The translations under genes and the position numbers were made by a program. DNA of 64,000 nucleotides from Daphnia carinata (Eukaryota > Arthropoda > Branchiopoda > Diplostraca > Daphniidae), in assembly GCF_022539665.2 (NCBI RefSeq), contig NC_081337.1, positions 8,036,679-8,100,678 of the forward strand. The letters are read 5' to 3'. Positions within the stretch are counted from its first letter, which is position 1. Every line of letters begins with the position of its first letter. Of the stretch, positions 1 through 13,080 are shown in pieces. The notes under the pieces are model-generated. The model was given only the letters and a program-made list of their open reading frames with translations, made no database searches and was not told where the DNA came from.

Positions 1-1895
1 AAGTCAAGTATTCATCTCGGTATTATCATTGTCGTATCATTCGTCAATTTCTTCAACATTTCCTTCTCTTTTTTTTTTTTTCTTCCTCACCCCCTCCCGT
101 GTATCCGCTACACGCAAATATGGCGACATACGCAACGCCTACACATCACCTTTATAGCAATCATATTTGAATTAAATGTATACGTTTTTGTATTGATGTG
201 TACGCCTTTCCCTCCGGGAATGAACGCTATCCAAACCGACGACTTTCAGTGTGTATAGACTGCATGAATATCGAGCCATCATCATCCATTCTATCTTTTT
301 TTTCCCTGAAAAAAAAAGGGAAAATCATAAAAAAAAATACAGGGCGGATGGAGATGGTGGCAGCTCGAATTCAATTAAAGTCAGGTCAGCTCTGTCTCTC
401 GTATATATAAAGTCAGAACATTCGCATTTTGCTCCCGTTTCTCCGCGGTTCGTCATCTATGTATGCATCGTAGCCCCAAAAGTTTGCAAGTTGCTTAACT
501 CTCGGTCCGTGATGTTCCAGCACGAGCGACCGAACGCTCTTTTCCGTTCTTCATCCCCTTTCCCCCCTTAACCCCTCTCTCTCTCTTTTCATGGTCCTAG
601 AGAAAGAAAAGACCTCTCGTTCCCAGTGGCTTTCCTAGTGAATTTTTTTTTTTTCTTGTATCGACATCATTCAGCTACTAAGGGCTAGCATATGTAAATG
701 GGATGGCCTCCCTCACCAGCGGAATGGATTACGGATTTTAGTTGCCAATCGAATCAGACATTTTTTGAATGTTATTTTTATGTTTTTTTTTCCCCTGTTC
801 TTTATTTGCTTCTTGTAGTTTTTTTTTTTATCGGGTCACCGCAGTCTTTTCTTTTCCTAACCCACGACCATCCGCTTTATTTGATTTCATTTTTATTCGT
901 GCATGTAAGAGCCCAGGGTCGAAAGGGAAAAGGGCGGCCAATTTGAATATATCAAGACCAACATCAACGCGGTTTTCTAACTGATGCATTTTGTTGGTGG
1001 ACAGGACAAGTAAGAGAGTCCACTGGTGATGGTACAAAATCGAATTAGAACAGAGTTTTACTGTTATTTTATTTTATTTGTATCGCTTTTTTTTATCTCT
1101 TTTTATATGGACATGTTCCTCCTGTCCCTTGCCGACGGCTCTGTTGGTTTGCCGCGCACATGAATTCACCGCCTAACTTGAAAAACAATCAAATAGACGA
1201 AAGACATGTAACGTCGTACGCAAATTTCACTGTACACACACACACACACATACAAGCGTACATGGAAGAAGCCACTTTTTACGATGCTCAAGTGCCATCC
1301 GCTCGTCCGATGAATTCTATTCCTTTCGGTTGCTTTCTCGGGACTCGATGGACCGAACGAAGGACCTCTCCCTCCCGCTTTGTCAACTCAAAGGTCAATC
1401 AGGAAACATGGAGGATGGGGATTAGTTGGGGTCTTTTTTTTTTTTTTTTTGGTTCGTTTTGGTGACGAGCTGAATAGTCAATCAAGACGTTATGATCGAC
1501 TTTGGGTCCCGCTTAGGGTCCCTTTATTTCCCCCGTTTTTGTTTCGCCTCCCGTTGCGGACAGTTCCTTGCGGCCAACTTTTGAAAACGTTTTATGGTTT
1601 AAAATCCAGTTTTGAATTTGATGCGCTTGTCTGTCGGCTATTTTCTCTCCAATCACTTTCGATATATTATTATCGATCGTTAATGGGTCCTATCTTTTGA
1701 ATTGCCGAGCATAAATTCCACGGTGGATGCATCGAATATAACGGTGCTGTGTCCATACAAATATTGGTTACTATTACATGATTTCCAATTCACATGTCCA
1801 ACCGGTCTTAAAACTTTGGTTTTCAAGTCCTCCTGCACCATCGTTCGTATGTGCATCTCTTTTTTTTTTTCAAGCTAAAGTTACATTGGCTTTAA
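1..1895. other. No gene recognised
   Basis: AT-rich spacer full of T and A homopolymers. Short open frames on both strands are interrupted and low in complexity, and none resembles a known family. It could be intergenic or part of a large intron or UTR of a gene that starts to the left. Confidence 0.5.
1232..1250. repeat. (AC)n microsatellite
   Basis: Short run of alternating AC dinucleotides in non-coding sequence. Confidence 0.8.
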
Positions 1896-3340
1896 AAGCA
1901 TCGGGAATTTACCATCGGTTTGGTGGTGATGCATCAGGCTTCTTGCCCGTATTTTGTCGTGCTCGTGTCTATGTTTGTTTGTGCAGCATTTTATTACAGA
2001 AGCCCCCGGGGCATGTCGATATAGCCCAATTAGCAAAGGCACAAAAACTGAGGTCATCGATTCATGTGCAGTTTCATCCGACTTTAGATTTTAGTTCATT
2101 TTTTGACAATCCTCCAGCAACATTTTGTTGCCGGTGAGTTGCTAAATGACCTTTGAATCCATTTTGTGTCAGCGGAATAGCACAGTGACATAGACAGCAA
2201 AGTTGCACGGGCATTAAGGTCCTTTTAAAACAAAACCTTGTTAGATATGTGAATAGCTACCACCATCTGCCACTGATTTTTTATGCGTAGCTTATTTTAT
2301 TACTTTTAGTGGCTGTGCCGCAGTCGCCTTCTACATTGTCTCCTAGGTACACAGAGAACATCGGATGACAAGAATGAACGACTCAGAAACATCCGAATTT
2401 CCTTTAAAAACGTGATTAAATTCTGTCTGAATCCAAAATTATTCTTCAAAGTTTGCACCAATCTCTACCATTACATGTCTAAGAGGATTGGCATTATTAG
2501 AAGAGGCAAAAAAATTTAATGGCGTTCGCTGCTCAATGTAAAAAAAAAATTAAAAGTAGATTTTTCCACGTTCAATTCGTGTTGTTAATATGGCGAGAAA
2601 AAAAAATGGAAGGCACCGGGAATTTACCATCGGTTTGATGATGATGCCTGAGGCTTCTTGCCCGTACTTTATCGTGCTCGTGTCTATGTTTGTTTGTGCA
2701 GCATTTTATTACAGAAGCCCCCGTGGCATGTTGATATAGCCCAATTAGCAAAGGCACAAAAACTGAGGTCATCGATTCATGTGCAGTTTCATCCGACTTT
2801 GGATCTTAATTCATTTTTTGACAATCCTCCAACAACATTTTGTTGCCGGTGAGTTGCTAAATGACCTTTGAATCCATTTTGTGTCAGCGGAATAGCACAG
2901 TGACATAGACAGCAAAGTTGCACGGGCATTAAGGTCCTTTTAAAATAATTAAACAAAATCTTGTTAGATATGTGAATAGCTACCACCATCTGCCACTGAT
3001 TTTTTATGCGTGGCTTATTTTATTACTTTTAGTGGACTTGGCTGTGCCGCAGTCACCTTCTACAGTGTCTCCTAGGTACACAGAGAACATCGGATGACAA
3101 GAATGAACGACTCAGAAACATCCGAATTTCCTTTAAAAATGTAATTAAACTCTGTCTGAATCCAAAATTATTCTTCAAACTTCGTACCAATCCCTACCAT
3201 TACATGTCTAAGAGGATTGGCATTATTAGAACAAGAGGCAAAAAAATTTAATGGCGTTCGCTGCTCAATGTAAAAAAAAAAATTAAAAGTAGATTTTTCC
3301 TCGTTCAACTCGTGTTGTTAATATGGCGAGAGAAAAAAAG
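1896..3340. repeat. Tandem duplication, about 716-bp offset
   Basis: Two adjacent copies, about 1896-2608 and 2612-3340, share nearly all of their sequence. Landmarks such as the stretch beginning gcattttattacag (1985 and 2701) recur at an offset of 716 bases. The copies differ by scattered substitutions and small indels, so the duplication is not brand new. Neither copy keeps a long frame on the plus strand. On the minus strand a short Cys/His-rich frame is shared. Confidence 0.85.
2789..2989 (-). pseudogene. Cys/His-rich ORF, zinc-finger-like remnant
   Basis: A 66-residue frame contains CCLCHCAIPLTQNGFKGH followed by LATH. The cysteine and histidine spacing is close to a C2H2 finger but not canonical (x13 instead of x12 between the second Cys and first His). 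The same peptide is readable in the other tandem copy (about 2110-2220), but there the frame is broken. No conserved neighbour or full domain array is seen. It may be the decayed end of a zinc-finger gene or chance. Confidence 0.2.
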
Positions 3341-6300
3341 GAAGGAGGCGCATAAATGGGAGAGACTGGCGCAGCAGAGCCGACTGCGGCTGCCGTGCCT
3401 ATTTCCCGCGCCAACCGTGAGAATGACGAGGCGCTTGCGCGCGGAACAGCGCTCACGGTCCTGCCATTTCTTTTTTTTTTTTTTTTCATTCTTTCTTTGC
3501 GTTTTTTTTTTTTTTCACAAGATGATCAGCGAGTTAGATAACGATTCTCATCCGACGAATCGCGCACGAGTTTCCTGGGAAAAAAAAAAGTCGACGCAAC
3601 TAGCCAGCGCTAGTCGCCACCTCCTTCGAAGCCGTTTGTCGTGACCCCTGATATATCCTCGTCTAAATAGAATGGATGGAGGTGTACACATATATCTCTG
3701 GTCCGCATCTTTTCTTCAACCTCTTGGCCGTCGCCATTCTACGAGCAGCCATCATCGCCATTTGTTCCATAGAGACAAAAACTTTTGGGCGGCAGAGCTT
3801 TTCGCCTTCCTCTTTCTTTTTTTGGCGCAGCAGCTGCATTCGGAATGTACGATCGCACGAGGACCATCATCTAGTCAAAGAGACCATCCAGCCAAAACAA
3901 GCTAGCTAGCTGGCTCTCGGTATAGAATGACAATAAGGCAATACACACACATGCAGGGAAATACAAGAAGTTGCTGGAGAGTTGAGGAAAGCTCCTGCGG
4001 CTGATGGCGAGGGCTAAATGTACTACGGGTGTGCAGAGCGCGGACGGTTGGAACGACAGCCGAGATGGAATAGTCAAGGAGGAGCACTTTGCGAAAACTT
4101 TTTGAATTGTTTTATTGAACTGGGTTCATTGCTCCTTTTGTGGCTTGACTAAGTCAAGAGATTTTCGAGAGGCAAACACACAGAGATTTGCCTACCATCC
4201 TTACCCTTTGTTAACGGTTAAAGGAAAATGTCTGACTGATGGCCAAAACATTCAAAACCAAACGTCCATCTCCAAGTTATTGTTTATATTTAACGTGAAA
4301 TAAGTGGCAATGGATTGTTCAACATATTTATTTGTTTTATTTCCTAAAACGGACTAATGATAAGGCGGATTATGTATTCTGTTTTTAAAATTTATTAATA
4401 AATGACTTACTTTTAATTTCACAGATTTCCAACGAACGTGCTCGGAACTTGTGACGAAAGCGATAGTGGGCGTCGCTGAGGGAAGATCGTGGAGTCCCAA
4501 TCGGCAGCCATCGGCGGATTGTCAGGTGCTAATTGGCTCCTCTCTTCTCTCTCCGCCCCGCTTAATTTTCAAGCCCAAACGTATCCGGCTCGACTCTCAC
4601 GGTTCGTCTCTTTCCTGTGGATTATTCCAGCGAAGCTTGAACGAGGCAACGTGGAAGGACCCACCAACGGAAGGTAGGCTACCCATGCAATTATATCACT
4701 ACTTCTTATGGTGCTCCATGGCCATACAGTTAAAGCTAAGGAAAAAGGACAAGAGAAATGATTTTTCTCTTGTGAAGGGTTCGGTAAGGGAGGCACTACT
4801 CATTAGGCCAATTAAGTTTGGATTAATACGGGCAGCGAATGAGCTTCCAGGTGTGAAATGCATTCTTTTATAATGAGCACAAGGCGACGATGCCTGCAGT
4901 CAGGGCTTTTGCCATCATTCGCCGTGTATCGTCTATAGAAATATAAGGCCTACACTTCTTCCTTTTTTTGTAGGTCGTATTATTCATTTCCTCTGGATTC
5001 AGTTCGAGCAATTGGTTTTTGATCGATTTTTTCTAAATTACATAATATATTTTTCCCTTTTTTTGTCCCATGTTCGTGATTTTGACATCTGTCACTTTCA
5101 GTTCCACTCAGTTTCCCCTCATCTTTTTCATTTCGACGTTTCGAAAAGTTACGTACCAACTTGTAGGAAAGGCTTAATTTTCTGATTCCCGATGTGGAAA
5201 GAAAAAAAAGAAACCAAAGAATGGAAAGGCCGTTTGAATGGTGCGCCCACCTGTACCTTTTCTACCTGATCCTTTTGTATACAGTGCACAAGATTACAGA
5301 ACGAAATGAAGCACCATTTCCAGTTGGCCAGGCCACAAACAAGCTACTCTTGCTGATGCTTTTCCTGCGATAAGTTATTTTTGTCTCTCACTTGTTGTTT
5401 CCCTCTCTTTTTCTCTATAGCGAAGGAAAGCTGACTTCGATGGCCGAGAAATGCCATACGGCACTTTGGTAGCAACTGAGGAAATAACCTCAAGATACCG
5501 TAATCAGATTACCACAATGAATGCCGACAGAATCGGGAGAGGAAGAGGAGACACTCTGTGGTTGTCGAAATCTGCTTAACATCGTGCAAGCGTTTCATCA
5601 GCTACAGCCATACAGGCTGTCATATACGTTTTGGGGGCCAAACTGCCACTTTTGACTGCGTTTTGTACTGACGTTCCTACTTTTACGTGTAGAAATCACG
5701 ACAGACAGCTAAAGAGACTAGCTTTCGCGTCCGTGTAAGCTGAAATTTAAACAAAAAACACCTTTGGCCTTCTAGAAGGCGGATTCTTAAATATTGACGA
5801 CACACAAGTTTTAGCTGCGATTCTGCAATGTGTTGCATAAGCCCCGCGTCGTAGCCGTGTTTAAAATATTGGTGTGTATGCACTACGGCTTCAGTCAGGT
5901 TATTTTTTATTCGAAAGTTCACTGCTGCTTGGTTGGGAGCAAATCAAAGTACGCAGACATGCAAAGAGAAAAAAAAACTATTTTATGTCTCTTTCATCGA
6001 GTTTATATTTATATAGCCAGCCGAAGCGTGGAAGCCAATGTGTGTATGGCTACTTAGCCACAAGATCGTCAGTTTTTCAAAAATTGTATTTTTCTTTCCT
6101 TTCTTTTTGAAAGTGACTGAGATACACCTTGCAATGCGGATGCTTGTGAGGTACTAGGATCAGCAAAGAATAATTGATATGTATATCAGATTTGTCTTTT
6201 CCCAGTCATGAAAGCAAACGCAAGCTGCTTATAGTTCGGAAAGGCTGGTTAGGCCGGTGAGGAAGGACGTCTTTTGGCGTATTTGCATCCCTAATTTCCA

Positions 6301-7850
6301 CGTTTACTATGCATTTGACCGTTTAATCATACCGTATGCATGTATGACAACAGAACAAGAGTGGCTTTTGTAACTCGTTCTTCTATTTATCTTTAATGGG
6401 ACCATATTCCAACCTCCATAATTTCTCGTTGTATTCACTTGGTGTTTTTACATCTGTCTATCTGATAAACAGATGGGCAAAAGCAAATTCTTTGCCGTTT
6501 CTATGTATTTTGTCACATGCGACAGCAAATAGACCAACATTGGAGGGCATTTGTTTTAACCAACATCGCTTAACTGTGCAGCGCAGAAAATACGATTTCT
6601 ATATGTACTCTGCCGTTCTTGACGCGTGGAAATGTTTGCTGGTACTTTCTGTTTGATGACTCATCAGCGGAACTAGCAATCAAGTTTTGCTGCAAAGTTG
6701 TTGCTACGTTTCAACAGCCGACATCGTCAGATACAGCGAAGAGAAAAAACCAAACAAGCACATACATAAGCAGAGCTAGGCTCAACACCTAGCGCAACCC
6801 CGACGGGTAATTAATGTTACAAACGTAAAAGCAAGCCTACACGCGGATTGGTAGATGAAGTCCAACTTTGATTTCTAAGAACGAGCATAGCTGTCTACAG
6901 CCTCCGGCCTTGTCGTGATGTATTTTATAAATTTTTCCCTGCGCTATGCTACTTGGACGATTTTTTAATGAATTTTCTTTTAGCTATTTTTTTTTCTATG
7001 AATCTTGCTCAACTGTGGAAACCGACGTGCCGCTTCCATTTTTAGTTGCCATTTCATCACCTTTTTCTCCCAACTCATTTAGTGGACACGCTCATAAACA
7101 CTCTCTTTCGCCCTACTTTGAAACTTCGCTGGTGCCATTCAACTGGCTCTACAATCACGGATGGTATCAGCGTTCATTTCGAGAACTAGGTATTGAATAG
7201 TGAATTTGATGCTTCGTTCAAACGGATACTCTCGAACCGAGATACAACTTTATAGTATAAAATACTTGACTACTTGATCCGATTTCTGTTTATTATCCTA
7301 CTAGTTTGTGTTTGTTCACTTCATAAGAGATATTGTATACCGTTTCGTGTGTAATAGTGATGAGTAACGCCAGCTAGAAATGACACGAGTAGTTGACAAA
7401 CTATTTAATTGCCCAACACGTTCCTTTTGAAACTAGTTTGACCGGAGTGGCAACTTAACTTTCGAGGAAGATTATCCGACAAACTCCGTTGGGCGTCATC
7501 GTCACGTTCTCAATTGTCTTAATTCGCACGGAAACTTTTGCCGTTAGTTTCAAGGCTTGAAAAAAGATAAGATACATAAAAAAAATGTTTGATACAATAA
7601 CTTTTTGAACAACAGAGTATGTATTTGTTTTTGGTTTTAACAGAAAAAAGGAGTTTGTGTTACGATGTAGGACAAGCTTGGTCCGGTTTTTTGCCGGTGT
7701 TAAGGAGAACCATACAGCGTCAAGTTTTCTGTTTTTGTTCTTATCAGCGCGATCAACAGATGGCACGGAAATATTGACTACATAACACTTAAAACAATAA
7801 AGACAATTAGTTTTTCGTGATAAATTGAATTTGGATTTTTGTTTCTTTTC
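3341..7850. other. Long stretch without a recognisable gene
   Basis: Apart from the weak exon at 4425-4673, I see only short frames dominated by poly-T and poly-A shadows (for example 3470-3520). No tRNA, rRNA or conserved protein was recognised. Unrecognised UTR or lncRNA exons are possible. Confidence 0.45.
4425..4673 (+). other. Candidate internal exon (coding or UTR) of unknown gene
   Basis: A T-rich acceptor (tttaatttcacag) is followed by a stretch with one reading frame open for about 83 codons, ending at a good donor (ggaag|gtaggct). Base composition is more GC-rich than the flanks. The encoded peptide matches no family I know. A second possible exon follows an acceptor near 5420 and stays open for about 50 codons to a TAA, but joining the two does not keep the frame. 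A non-coding spliced transcript is as likely as a protein. Confidence 0.2.
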
Positions 7851-8237
7851 TTTTTCTAGAACTCTTCACTTCGTACCGCGTGATGGAACAGACATGCGAA
7901 TCCTCCTCCTCTGACGATGAAAGGTTAAAAGACTTCGATGCCATAAAAAATGAGCACAAGTACGCCGTCAGATAGAAAAAAAAGGAGCGGCTGGTCCGTC
8001 TTCTTATTTCACACTCAAGGAACAATAATAATAATAAAAACATGGGTGAAAAAGTTGTAGATTTTGCTAATGCATTTCGGCTAAGGGATTGGCAGGTTGA
8101 ACAGTTAAAAAGCGACAATTAAACAACGGCCACCGAAATGATCACAGAGGACCGTAAGAATTTGAAATGATAATTGACCGATTGCAGCGCGAACTGACCA
8201 GGACTTTCACAGGACGATGAGGTGTTGCAACAAAAAT

Positions 8238-9901
8238 TTAGGACGCTAAAAGGGTTTTTATATGTTTTGGGGTGGATTCGTCATTTAGATGACGTGTGGT
8301 ATATCTAAAAAATTAAAAAAAATAGATATATAAACATCATTTATACAAGATTAAAAACGAATGTAACTGAAATTAAAATGTTTTCATAGGTTGAAGAAGA
8401 AATCCTTACCGCAAAGCATTCAAAAGACTTTCAGACCGAGAGCTTGGTTGCTCTTTTAGCACACGAACACAACCTTTAACCTTTAAAAGGAAATCAGTGA
8501 AAGGTAAATACAAAAACTTGGGAGAAAAACCGATGTTAATTAATCGATAATTCTCACATCAACATTGGAAGATTTCTGGAAAGCACCAACTGGGTGAACG
8601 TGATCATAGAGAATGACGAGACCAACCATTACTCGCAGTACAAACAGGTACGTTTCTTCGCGCACAAAACGAGCAATCAAATCCCTACAAACATAAAAGA
8701 CGTTGAGTAACATAAACTTACTACATTTTAAAAATCTCAGTTGCATCAAAACTTACGGATCTTTCAGCATGCTTTGACAGACGCTTGCCATTGTGCTCAG
8801 TGTTTCCGTTGTGTTTTCCACGGGAATGTCTTTATTCTAAAGGTTAAATCAGTAACTGATATAGCAGTAAATCTACAAACAGAACTTACGTCCGCCACAA
8901 ATTTCATGGTGGCTTCGCTGAGCACTTTGAGCATAGGGGTAGGCTGAGCGTAGAATAATGACATATGACTGGCTAAAGCTGAACTAATCTGCTCGTCATT
9001 CTCTGTTACTTTAAAAAGATCTTGTTCGTCATTTATTGGGCCAGAGAGGCTATGCCTTGATACGATTCGTCGGTAATAACTAAAATCATTCTGAATAGAT
9101 GGAGTTGTCATCTAAGAGATTTTTTATTATTGAGCTTGTATCGATAACTTTATTTTTTTTTTTACAAATGAATGAATAAATTTTTACCTTGTGTTCATCA
9201 AACTTCAAGACAAATTCTAAAATTTCTGCAAACTGCTTCACCAATGCTTGTTGTTTCTCCAAATGTTGAGTAGGGCTCATGCTCCCTGAACACAACTGGG
9301 AGAGAATCTTTGGCACCACAGTTTCTATAATTTTCATATTATATTAGCCAAACATAACATGTGATAAAAGGAGATTAATGCAAATCAATGTACCAATATC
9401 TAATGAAAAATCATAATACTGTCTCAACTGCTGAACAAGGGGAAACACAGCATCTCTAGCTTTCTCCTGGTAATCTTCACCTGGATTGCTAATTGCCTGG
9501 TAAATAAAATCCCCAGTTAACTTAAACAAGCAAGAAAGACAAAAAAAAATTAACCTGCAAAACTTTATTTTTTATCATAAACTTTCATGTGTATCAGATG
9601 CCAATACTGAAAAGAAAACTAATTGAGTTTACCTCTCTGATTTCTTTACTGGCCCCTCTGTATTGGCTAATCTCACTGAGTATAGCCTGACCTTTCTTCA
9701 GGACGCTGTCAACTTCAAGGAACATCTCTCTCTCTGACTCGGTTGGCTGAGCATCTGCAGTAAAACGGTTTGCATCTTAATTGGTAAAAAAAAAATAAAT
9801 GGCAAACTACACTTACTTTCAAAATCCAAAAATAAATCGTAGCGTTGTGGCGAGAAACAGGTCCCTTCATCTCGTGCTAGGAGGCGAAGAAGATTACCCA
9901 T
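8238..9901 (-). CDS. CYRI: CYRI (FAM49) Rac1-binding regulator of actin, complete
   Basis: CYRI proteins bind active Rac1 at the membrane and oppose the Scar/WAVE complex, restraining lamellipodial actin. The start MGNLL is the family's usual N-terminus, a likely N-myristoylation site. Nine exons can be joined in frame: 9901-9817, 9754-9633, 9496-9394, 9324-9188, 9111-8890, 8836-8757, 8684-8558, 8480-8410 and 8304-8238, giving 337 residues against about 324 in vertebrates. Family blocks are visible: [49 protein letters not shown]-like [21 protein letters not shown], and the C-terminal LLNALRYTT. The exon carrying the [10 protein letters not shown] block seems to run into a stop, but a GTGAGA donor lies just before it and the last two exons restore the ending. 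Identity is confident; exon ends are by eye. Confidence 0.93.
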
Positions 9902-10199
9902 TATTTCGGTAGAATATTTCTTTTTCAGGAAAGAGTTGCTGAACACTCTTCAGATTCACAAATAACAGGCAAACGAAGCCATTGCTCAATATAGGAACAC
10001 TTTCCTAAGCTACTACTACGACTCCACTGCTGAGCTGTCTAATGTGTTTTAGAATTGATTAGATATCACCGTGGGCTGTGGATTGTGGTACGCGGTAAAT
10101 GGAATAAGGTTTGTAGGCTAAAATCTGACTGTTTGCTTACATCCAATCCCGTGATAATCAGGTTCTATACTGGGTGTATACATTGAAGCATAAAATGTG

Positions 10200-13080
10200 A
10201 ATTGTTTTTCGTTACACAAACGCCTTGCCACCTCCCGGACGTTGTTCAAACTTTGTAAACGAAAAGGATGCAGATGCACCGAATATTCGGCGTATCGCAC
10301 TGGCGCTGTCGCATACTGGCGCGCTAGTTTTTGTGGTTTCAAAATGCCCGACTTTTTTCTTTTTCCTAAATAATCCATAAATAGGGATAACTATACACAG
10401 TTGACATTCAAAATTTTACAAGAATTACGAAAATAAAATTTGTTTTTAAGAAGAGTTTACGATTTTTGAGTAATAACAAATATAAAAGTAGGTGCCATAG
10501 AAATTTTAGGCCCGACAAAATAAATAAGCCCGACTTTTCCTTTAAAAAAAGAATTTCAATAAATTTTGATTACATACATGATTGAGATTCGAAATTTAAC
10601 AAGAATCGTGAAAATGTTTTTAGTTTTTGCGTAGAGTTTATGGTTTTCGAGGAATCTAACATATAAACGTAGGTACGCCATAATGCTAGCGCGCCAGTAC
10701 GCTACAGCGCTAACACGACGATGCACAAATATTCGATTTATTTCAAAATCTGTTGGCTTAAGAGAAAAACCAATAGCTGAATCAAAATCAGCATTCAATT
10801 TTCACTGTACAGTGTGGTTTTCATAGAATTCTAAGATGTGTCGTTTTTGGCTCGGTATATTGCACTAGCGAGATAGAGTTGGTGCGCCTACAGCACATTG
10901 TTTCCGTTTATTTCAAAAACGGCTCGTTTGACGAGAAAAATAATCGCTTAATCAGAATCAGCGTTCAATTCTGATTATGCCATGTGATTTTTGTTCAATT
11001 TTAAGAGATTTCGTTTTCGGCCGATTTTGACAAAAGTGAGAAGGCTGTAGCCTTCCCACTTTTTCTGAATCAGCGTTAAATTTAGGCTATACCGTGTGAT
11101 TTTCTTCGATTTCCAAGAGGTGTCGATTTTTCCAGATTTTGACGAAAGTGAGAAGGCTATAGCCTTCCCACTTTTTCATTTTTGGCTAAATTTTAGATTT
11201 CGTGAAAAATACATTATTTAGATCCAGAATTGAACGAGAATCACGAATATGAGGTCTGTTTTTTCTTTGGACTAAGAGTTTTCGAGAAAAACGTAAAAAA
11301 CTGTCGGTCAGCTGAAATTAATTGTTCATAAATTACGTTTATTTCAAAAACAACTAACTTGACAGGAAAACGAATCACTTTTTCTGAATCAGCGTTAAAT
11401 TTAGGCTATACCGTGTGATTTTCTTCGATTTCCAAGAGGTGTCGATTTTTCCAGATTTTGACGAAAGTGAGAAGGGTATAGCCTTCCCACTTTTTCATTT
11501 TTGGCTAAATTTTAGATTTCGTGAAAAATACATTATTTAGATCCAGAATTGAACGAGAATCACGAATATGAGGTCTGTTTTTTCTTTGGACTAAGAGTTT
11601 TCGAGAAAAACGTAAAAAACTGTCGGTCAGCTGAAATTAATTGTTCATAAATTACGTTTATTTCAAAAACAACTAACTTGACAGGAAAACGAATCACTTT
11701 TTCTGAATCAGCGTTAAATTTAGGCTATACCGTGTGATTTTCTTCGATTTCCAAGAGGTGTCGATTTTTCCAGATTTTGACGAAAGTGAGAAGGCTATAG
11801 CCTTCCCACTTTTTCATTTTTGGCTAAATTTTAGATTTCGTGAAAAATACATTATTTAGATCCAGAATTGAACGAGAATCACGAATATGAGGTCTGTTTT
11901 TTCTTTGGACTAAGAGTTTTCGAGAAAAACGTAAAAAACTGTCGGTCAGCTGAAATTAATTGTTCATAAATTACGTTTATTTCAAAAACAACTAACTTGA
12001 CAGGAAAACGAATAACTTTTTCTGAATCAGCGTTAAATTTAGGCTATACCGTGTGATTTTCTTCGATTTCCAAGAGGTGTCGATTTTTCCAGATTTTGAC
12101 GAAAGTGAGAAGGCTATTTAGATCCAGAATTGAACGAGAATCACGAATATGAGGTCTGTTTTTTCTTTGGACTAAGAGTTTTCGAGAAAAACGTAAAAAA
12201 CTGTCGGTCAGCTGAAATTAATTGTTCATAAATTACGTTTATTTCAAAAACAACTAACTTGACAGGAAAACAAATCACTTTTTCTGAATCAGCGTTAAAT
12301 TTAGGCTATACCGTGTGATTTTCTTCGATTTCCAAGAGGTGTCGATTTTTCCAGATTTTGACGAAAGTGAGAAGGCTATAGCCTTCCCACTTTTTCATTT
12401 TTGGCTAAATTTTAGATTTCGTGAAAAATACATTATTTAGATCCAGAATTAAACGAGAATCACGAATATGAGGTCTGTTTTTTCTTTGGACTAAGAGTTT
12501 TTGAGAAAAACGTAAAAAACTGAGAAGGCTATAGCCTTCCCACTTTTTCATTTTTGCCCAAATTTCAAATTTGGTTTAAAATTCATGATTTTGATGCAGA
12601 ATAAAGTGAGAAACACAAAAATCAAGTTTATTTTTTAATTGGCCTTATAGTTTTTGAATTAAACCTAAAAAACAAAAAGTCGGGCTTATTTTTTCGGGCT
12701 TAAAATTTCTCTTTATTTTCCGATTAAAAAATAATATCATTAAATCTAGATAACTATATATGATTTTGATTCATAATTTAACAAGGATCACGAATATGAT
12801 ATTTGGTTTGAAGCAACATTTATGGTTTAAGAGTAATCTTAAATATAAAAGTATGCACCGGTATTCGGTATATTGTACTAGCGCTGTCGCGTACTGGCGC
12901 GGTAGTTTTTGTTGTTTCAAAATTCCCCACTTCTTTCTTTCTCTAAATAATCTTAAATATGGATAACTATACACGGTATACATTCAAAATTTTACAAGAT
13001 TTACAAAAATAAACTTTGTTTTTAAGAAAAAGTTACGTTTTTTGAGTAATATCAAATATAACAGTAGGTACTTGTAGTAT
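10200..13080. repeat. AT-rich composite repeat with terminal direct repeats
   Basis: A non-coding block whose ends are related: about 10270-10495 and 12858-13075 share roughly 215 bases (agcgctgtcgc, tactggcgcg, then ggataactatacac and onward) in direct orientation. An inverted piece of the same motif lies near 10688-10720 (gcgcgccagtacgctacagc). No transposase frame is present, so this looks like a non-autonomous element or satellite domain. The same block forms the left part of the second duplication copy. Confidence 0.7.
11033..12545. repeat. 319-bp tandem repeat array with a palindromic core
   Basis: Core occurrences start near 11144, 11463, 11782 and 12101, giving a regular 319-bp period, with partial units at both ends. 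Most units contain gaaggctatagccttc, a perfect 16-bp palindrome inside the imperfect 24-bp inverted repeat gtgagaaggc/gccttcccac. One unit at 12101 is truncated inside the palindrome, and one (11463) carries a mismatch (gggtatag). No coding potential is seen. Confidence 0.9.

Noticed and set aside
7882-8125. Acidic, coiled-coil-like plus-strand pieces (SSSSDDERLKDFD, LRDWQVEQLKSDN)
   Set aside because: Broken into different frames with no recognised family; could be chance or a small relic, too weak to list as a gene.
8540-8560. Apparent early stop in CYRI after SSNVD
   Set aside because: GTGAGA donor precedes it; downstream exons [11 protein letters not shown] and [10 protein letters not shown] complete the protein.
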